Assembly: GCA_916700875.1 (NCBI GenBank)
Contig: CAKAKS010000001.1
Location: 9,177,741 to 9,241,740, forward strand
DNA from: Sebastes aleutianus
Taxonomy: Eukaryota > Chordata > Actinopteri > Perciformes > Sebastidae
Length of the DNA stretch: 64,000 nucleotides
Direction of reading: 5' to 3'
Shown: positions 58,621 through 64,000 of the stretch, piece by piece
Layout: each line of letters opens with the position of its first letter
How positions within the stretch are numbered: position 1 is the first letter of the stretch
The notes under the pieces: model-generated
Told to the model about the DNA's origin: nothing
Seen by the model: only the letters and a program-made list of their open reading frames with translations
The model's database searches: none
Made by a program: the position numbers and the translations under genes

Positions 58621-61384
58621 AACAACTGCTGTTTAATTTCATACCCAATATGTTATGATCAACTAAAGATAGGCACGATATGAGATTAATAAATCCCCGT
58701 TTTTGTTTTCTTCGCCGCCATCTCGACTATAAGGGAGCTAGGAGGGATAATTGAGTGAGATTTAACTCTTCTTTGTTTGGCGGGGAGAGGGAGACACACC
58801 TGGCGAAGTGTCCTCTTTGTAGTTTCATAATCTTTACATAACAGACCTATCTGTGATTCTGATCAGATGTTATATTTATATCATAAAGATTGCAAGTGAC
58901 TCATGATCCCAACTGTTTGATGTTTTGCTTTCCCCTCAATTGCACGCAAAAGAATCAAAAAGATACTTCTGTATAACATAACCATGCACTCACCACTTTT
59001 CTGCACTCGATACAGTCATGTACTCTAGTCAGTTCTGTCTAGGGAGAGCAAAGAGTACAGAGGCTATACATTTAAATGTACTACAAGTGTCTGATAATGT
59101 TATCCTACTGTTGCATCTCCTGCACTACTTGTAGCAGACACCACTTGTGACTCTCAAGAGTCCTCATTCTCCGCTTGAGTTGACCACCACCCAAGCCAAG
59201 AGAGGCAGTATGAAGTCATCACAAAAGTCAAGAGCTACTGTGCCACAGAGACCGATGTTCAAGGAGGGAAGAAAAGTTGGCAGAAAATCAGTGTTGTGTC
59301 ACTGGAAAGGATTTGCAAGTGGGAGGAGGGAGAACGAGGGGAAGTATAGGGAGGGAGGGATTGAGAGAGGAAGTCGGGCTGAAGCGGAAGAGGGATGCAT
59401 TGGAGAGAGTAAAGGAGAAAAATGGTCAGATGAATACAGTGAAATAATGAGATAAAAGAAAAGTTATTGGGAGTGGAAGAAGGTGAAAGAGACTTGTGGT
59501 TGTGAAGGGGAGTGAAGAGAATGGGGGTGTTGATAGAGGAGGTGAAAGACATTTTCTCTGGCTCCAGGCCCAGCTGGTGTCTACGCTGGACCGCTGCGGG
59601 TGTCAGATCTTTATTCCAACCCTGGAGACAGCTGGAGGTGTCAACGCCGAGCCGGCCTCAGTTATACCTCCCCACAAAACTCAGCCATGTGTTTGTGCAC
59701 GCAGCAGCCCCACTGTCACAACAAGCACATATCGGGTTCTTCCTCCTCTTGTGACTAGTTGTACAATATTCAGTGGTTTGATTTGTTGTTTCACCTCCTC
59801 AACAAAGTATATCTAAAGGAATAAAACTCTAACTGTAAAATGGCTACTTGAAAACCAGTAGTCGCTTGTGGGATTCATAATCGAGCATGACAAGACCCAA
59901 AAGAAAAGTTATAGAGGGGCTTTCATGCCCCATTTACATTGAAACAATCACTCACTACTGGGGTTTCAAATTCTCAAGAACCACGGACGTTTGAGGGGTT
60001 AACCCTCTAACTACAAATCACACCGGTAGGAAGGCAGTTTATACATTTCTTAATGGGTTCCAGAGGAGAGGATGGCTCTCGACTATCACGTGTGTGTTTC
60101 TCCGAGACTCCCACGTCACCTTTAAAGCGTTACAGCTTTACGTAAGGAGAGGGAAAAACAATTCATTTCTATTCCTGTTTAGTTTAATGATTTTTTTTCT
60201 CTGTGCTGTGTCCAAAAAAGTAGCATATCCTGCCAGGAAGATATATTGAAGAGAGGAAGAGGCTGCAGTGTGTATGACTAAGACACATTCCTCTATAATG
60301 AGGTTAGTTCTGGTCTGATAGGTGAATGAGGATGATATGACGGTCTCTGCAGGAATCTGGTAACAGCAACATCAGGTACAAAATGTTTTTTATCCCAAAA
60401 TAATGTTCAAAACTTTCAAATAAAAAAAATGACAAATTGAATCACGTCCATGAATAATAATCTATGATTTTAAAAACTACTTTTTGAAAGAAAACAGGTA
60501 TCATCTTTCCTTTGTTGGACTGGATCTCTCCCAATTGAGATTTGACAGATCACCCTCCACTCAGCTGCAGTCTTCTTCAAAATAATGTGTCCGTTTCAGC
60601 ACGGCCTGCATCAAAGTCAGCGAGCAGATGTGTTTATGGGAAATGGGATGCCTAATAAATCTTTGGCATAATGTTATTGAATTAGTAGGGACTTAGGACC
60701 AAATACCATATTAAATCCTGTCTTTTCCAGTTCACTGCCTTTGATAGCGATATATTAGAGTCCCACATGATATACTTGCGCCTCCGCCGTCGTTTTTCAT
60801 CACCTCTAGTGAGGCATCGGCGAGGGGGTGACGATGAATAATAAATGAGTCTGAATTTTTCTGATGGAATTTCCATTTACGCTGTGAACAATTTTCAGGA
60901 AAGAGGATTTACACCTAATACCTTGCCGTGCCCCCTCCAACAGTCGCTGTTTGTAGCACAGATTAACGGTGAGATCTCCATCTCGTCCGTGGCATGATGT
61001 GATATTTGCTGCCATTTAAAAGATACTTATTAGTCTGAGGACTCAAATCTTAGATGTTCAAGCTGAATTAAAGTGGCTATCCCTGAGATAAATATTGGTG
61101 AAGCATCAAATCTACTAATGCACAGCAAATAAACACGTCATACCCTGATACTACATCTTTACAAGTCTTATGATGTCTTATTTTCAACAAGTCTGTGTGC
61201 CTGACTTATAGCAATACCAGTTAGTATAATGCTGTGAGGAACAACTGTACATGAATTATGATGTTCATAATCACAGACCAGAAATGACATGCTGCCTTTA
61301 AGATAAAATAGTCCTTAAAAAGTCCTCTATAGCGTACAATATCCAGAGCATTAATATAGCAGCACACAACTACTGTATGTACTA
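58621..61384. other. Single-copy sequence with a purine tract and a possible regulatory block
   Basis: 59318-59550 is strongly G/A-rich on the plus strand, which explains the open frames there (102 codons plus, 97 codons minus). 60590-61020 mixes GC-balanced DNA with homeodomain-like words (CCTAATAAATC, TTGAATTAGTAG) and a SOX-like AACAATTTTC, a possible conserved non-coding element. No gene recognised. Confidence 0.4.
59318..59550 (+). repeat. Purine-rich (G/A) tract
   Basis: Over 200 bp with few pyrimidines on the plus strand, with units such as GGGAGGGAGGGA and GGAGGAGGGAG. Confidence 0.8.
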
Positions 61385-61560
61385 TAGAGGGAAACTCAGC
61401 AGCCATTTCATCCTCTGGGGAACTTGAATGTATGTACAAAATTTCACTGCTATCCATCTAGTAGTGGTAGAGATATTTCAGACTGGACTCAAGTGGTAGT
61501 CCAACCAACCACCAACCAACATTACCACCCATAGAGCCATGCCACCACCATGGCTAACAA
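61385..61560 (+). mobile_element. Dispersed teleost repeat, LINE/SINE-tail-like
   Basis: The order CATCCTCTGGGGAACTTGAA, TGTACAAAATTTCACTGC, GTAGAGATATTTCAGACTGG, then a CCAACCAACCACCAACCAAC tract and AGAGCCATGCC follows a repeat very widespread in fish. I take it for a retroelement 3' part. Class not proven. Confidence 0.6.
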
Positions 61561-62799
61561 TTCAGACAATGCTCAGCCCTATTTTTGAATCATGGATGTG
61601 GCATGTTTTTTGATTGGCAGGGTGCAAATATTAGATGCACATGGCACATGTCTATAGATCTTGTGATTAATAAATCATTGCTTTTCAGTCAACCCCTTAA
61701 CATGTCAACAACAATCCAAGACTCATCCCCGTCGTAAACTTCTTCCATGCATCACCTCCTTGCTCTGACCTTTCCTCTCCTTACAATGTTTGCAATGCAG
61801 GAAGTCTCATCCCACTTTTCCTCAGGATGAAAGCAGAAGCTAAATACCGCACAAGTAAATGTAAACAAGCTCGCACACCCTCACATGACACATCTTTCCT
61901 TTCTTCCCAACATGGCTCGTAATCGGATGCCTGGATGCCCCTTGCCATCCCTCATTACCCAGCATTCCTGAGGGCTACATGCCGAGGGCGCGGCAGAGAG
62001 ACTGGTGTGAGGTTGGCGCGGGGCCAGGTGACAGTGATTGATCCAAGTATGATTGATGGCTACAGCTGATACACCAGCTCTGTTTTCAATTGTTCTTGGA
62101 TCTGGCACTTCTCACCTTGTAAAAGTGCTTTAAGAGGAGCTTTGGGATGAATGAAAGCGCAGTGTCAGAAGTAGACGAATGATGGTAGGTGTGAAAAGTG
62201 GTTGAGTGGTAGAACTTGAATGGATGGACATTGTCTTACTCCAATGCAGTCAGATGGAGAAAAGATGGTTGCTGGGGAAGTTTAATAACTCTAGCACTGC
62301 TTTTTATGAGACCAAAGATTGACGTGGTCCTTATAACTGTGAATCCAAACGGTGAAGCATCAACCTCTAATGTGCACCAGATCAAATATTGTTCTTATGA
62401 CAACATTATCAAATGTTTTGCATCTAACTGACGATTCAAGACAATTCATTAGATCTTTATATACCATGCCATAGGTATTGCAAGAACCTTAAAAATTGAT
62501 CGTCCAGTACAGTAACCTGAGACTGACTCAAACAAAAAGCTCATGTTTGTAGAATAGCTGCATAACTTTGGTTCAATCTTGAAACAGGAAACGGTTAGCA
62601 GAGGATGGAGTGAGGCAAGCCAAAGCACATTATATTGAGACTGTCCTCCCAACAAAAACAACTGCTTCAGGGGTTTCAGCAAATACCCCAAAACAACAAG
62701 TGACAAAGTCCTTTAGCGGCCGTAGGAATAAGACTCTTTTCCATTGGGAACAAAGGAGAATGCATTGTGACATAGAGTCACAAAGTCTGCAGAGGGAGG
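61561..62799. other. Single-copy sequence containing a HOX/PBX/MEIS motif cluster
   Basis: No gene recognised. A GC-balanced block at 61905-62110 holds the motif cluster listed separately. Confidence 0.45.
62029..62094 (+). promoter_or_regulatory. Candidate HOX-PBX-MEIS responsive element
   Basis: TGACAG (62029-62034, MEIS/PREP) directly abuts TGATTGAT (62035-62042, PBX-HOX). Eight bases on is TGATTGATGG (62050-62059, PBX-HOX, anterior type). Then come an E-box CAGCTG (62063-62068) and a SOX-type ATTGTT (62089-62094). Paired PBX-HOX and MEIS sites of this kind define several hindbrain Hox enhancers. Function here is inferred from motif density only. Confidence 0.45.
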
Positions 62800-63010
62800 A
62801 GGTTGGGGTGGAGGGTCAACAAAATGTTGGTCTTCGACTCAGGAGACCAATGTTCACTTCCAGTTTCCAAACAACCGTCAACGTTAACCATAAATAACCT
62901 TCCCTAACCGTAACAAAGTATTATTTCAACCCAAACCACGATCTTTCCTGAACCCTAACCAAGTCCAAAAAGACAGTCTCCTTACCTTACACAACTAAAC
63001 CATACCGTTG
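62800..63010 (+). mobile_element. Shared-core fragment of the F1-F4 element group
   Basis: GTCTTCGACTCAGGAGACCA and then CAACCCAAACCACGATCTTT and CCTGAACCCTAACCAAGTCC follow the core (GGACTTTCAACCAGGAGAC, then ACCACGAACTTTTCCTAAACC in the F3 copy). Both ends are missing, so the terminal type is unknown. Confidence 0.6.
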
Positions 63011-63635
63011 AAAGGAAAGATCTGAAAATTATGTTGGCACTGAGAGCTCAACATACCGCAACTTAAGAAAATTCATGCAGAAAAAACAAGAGCAAATGAA
63101 GTAAACATCTTCATCAATTTCACATGTTGCAGTGCTTTGAGCTCCCAGGGCCACCGTCAAAAATGCTTATATGTGTTATTCTTGAGGGCAAAACAAACAA
63201 CATATGTTGCATTTGGAGGACTTATATACTTACTTATATCAGGAAGTTTGTTTGTAACAATGACATGCTAAGTTACTGCAATCTTAAAATCATACCAACC
63301 AGCTAGTCATTCCTCTTCAGGCTGCCATGTCAACTTAATTTCAAAAGAATATGGAATATATGAGCAGACAATATAAATTTCCTAACCTGGAAGCTGCATC
63401 CTCGTAGATATTCCCCTAGGATATTTTTGTCCAATTTAAATTAGCCAATATTTTCTGCAGTCAAACTTGGCTGGCATCAATAAAATTCCTGCTACTGGAT
63501 GCACTTTGTAAAGATTGTGTGTATTTGGCTGTCAAAGCTGAATTGAGCCAAAAGCTGTCAAGAAAATTCAAGGTGATTTTGTGACTTTTGTGAATGCTGA
63601 TCTTTTGCTCATATACTACTGTCTTTCATTTACGC
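63011..63635. other. Single-copy, gene-free sequence
   Basis: No recognised feature. Confidence 0.5.
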
Positions 63636-64000
63636 CCAACTCGTCAAGTACCGCCGCTTTGTAAGTGCCCCTTGGCATCGCATACCGACGCAAAGAGGCA
63701 CCCGTTAGCAACTGTATGCAATGCACCATGCTTTCAACTAATTCCAATGTAAACCCACCTGCGGCCTTATCCAACGGTCAGAGCAAGTGACGTAGTATTA
63801 AGAGCGTGAGAGTCCGCTCAGGCCGGGTGGGAGGTTAAACAAACACTGGACTTTCAACCAGGAGACCACTGTTTGTGTCCAATGTGAAACTAAAAGTAAT
63901 GTTGAATTATTTTGTCACGTCAGTCGTTAGTCACATGACTCGTTAGTATTATTACTCCCGTGAGTCCGTGAGTCTCTATAGTGAAGTTACTGTCAATGGG
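63636..64000 (+). mobile_element. F4 hAT-like element running off the window edge
   Basis: CCCAACTCGTCAAGTACCGC near 63637 matches the reverse complement of the right end of the F4 copy at 4348-4764. Further in, GTCAGAGCAAGTGACGTAGT and TTAAGAGCGTGA are shared with that copy. It then enters the common core (GGACTTTCAACCAGGAGACC). The right terminus lies beyond base 64000. Confidence 0.75.

Overview
The window looks like a gene-free stretch of a ray-finned (probably percomorph teleost) nuclear genome. I found no coding sequence, tRNA, rRNA or CRISPR array that I can support. The longest open frames are about 120-155 codons. Except for one LINE fragment, they show no recognisable domain. The fish assignment rests on the repeats, many of which I recognise as common in teleosts: an L1-type ORF2 remnant, an RTE-like tail, elements with TAGGGCTGGGC, TAGGGCTGTCAA and AGGGCTGCAAC ends, TTAA-flanked elements and a foldback repeat. 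Family names are from memory of consensus sequences and were not searched.

The dominant feature is a dense set of short non-autonomous DNA transposons that share an internal core, with the motif CCTAAACCTAACTAAGTGG followed by a TTTTGTTGCCTAAACC-like stretch, but carry four different kinds of ends (called F1 to F4 here). F1 copies or fragments are at 8524-9014, 9313-9883, 33731-34033, 35716-36050 and 46912-47309. F2 is at 11496-12046. F3 is at 97-661, 16778-17256 and 56535-56848. F4 is at 4348-4764 and 63636-64000, and a core fragment is at 62800-63010. Several copies have 8-bp target duplications (CATTTAGA at 35716, TCTAGTGC at 11496) and CA...TG-like termini, which is typical of the hAT superfamily. 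Two F1 copies lie head to head at 8.5-9.9 kb. An F4 copy is nested inside a 1-kb foldback repeat at 3.9-4.9 kb. An F1 fragment sits between two direct copies of an unrelated ~290-bp unit at 33.4-34.3 kb.

Layout: 0-7 kb holds the edge element, single-copy sequence, the foldback/F4 nest and a TTAA-type element with an AAT array. 8.5-12 kb is transposon rich, with the inverted F1 pair, an L1 remnant and F2. 12-30 kb is mostly single-copy AT-rich DNA with scattered elements, plus a candidate PBX-MEIS regulatory cluster near 27.7 kb. 30-50 kb is a second repeat-rich zone. 50-64 kb is mostly single copy, with an exact 20-bp-arm palindrome at 50.05 kb, a transposon-borne RFX-type site at 51.15 kb, an exon-like open frame at 57.35 kb and a PBX-HOX/MEIS motif cluster at 62.03 kb.

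The single-copy blocks could be an intergenic desert or a large intron. I cannot tell which from this sequence. There is no pathway or operon to describe. What functional content there is would be regulatory DNA and transposon biology.
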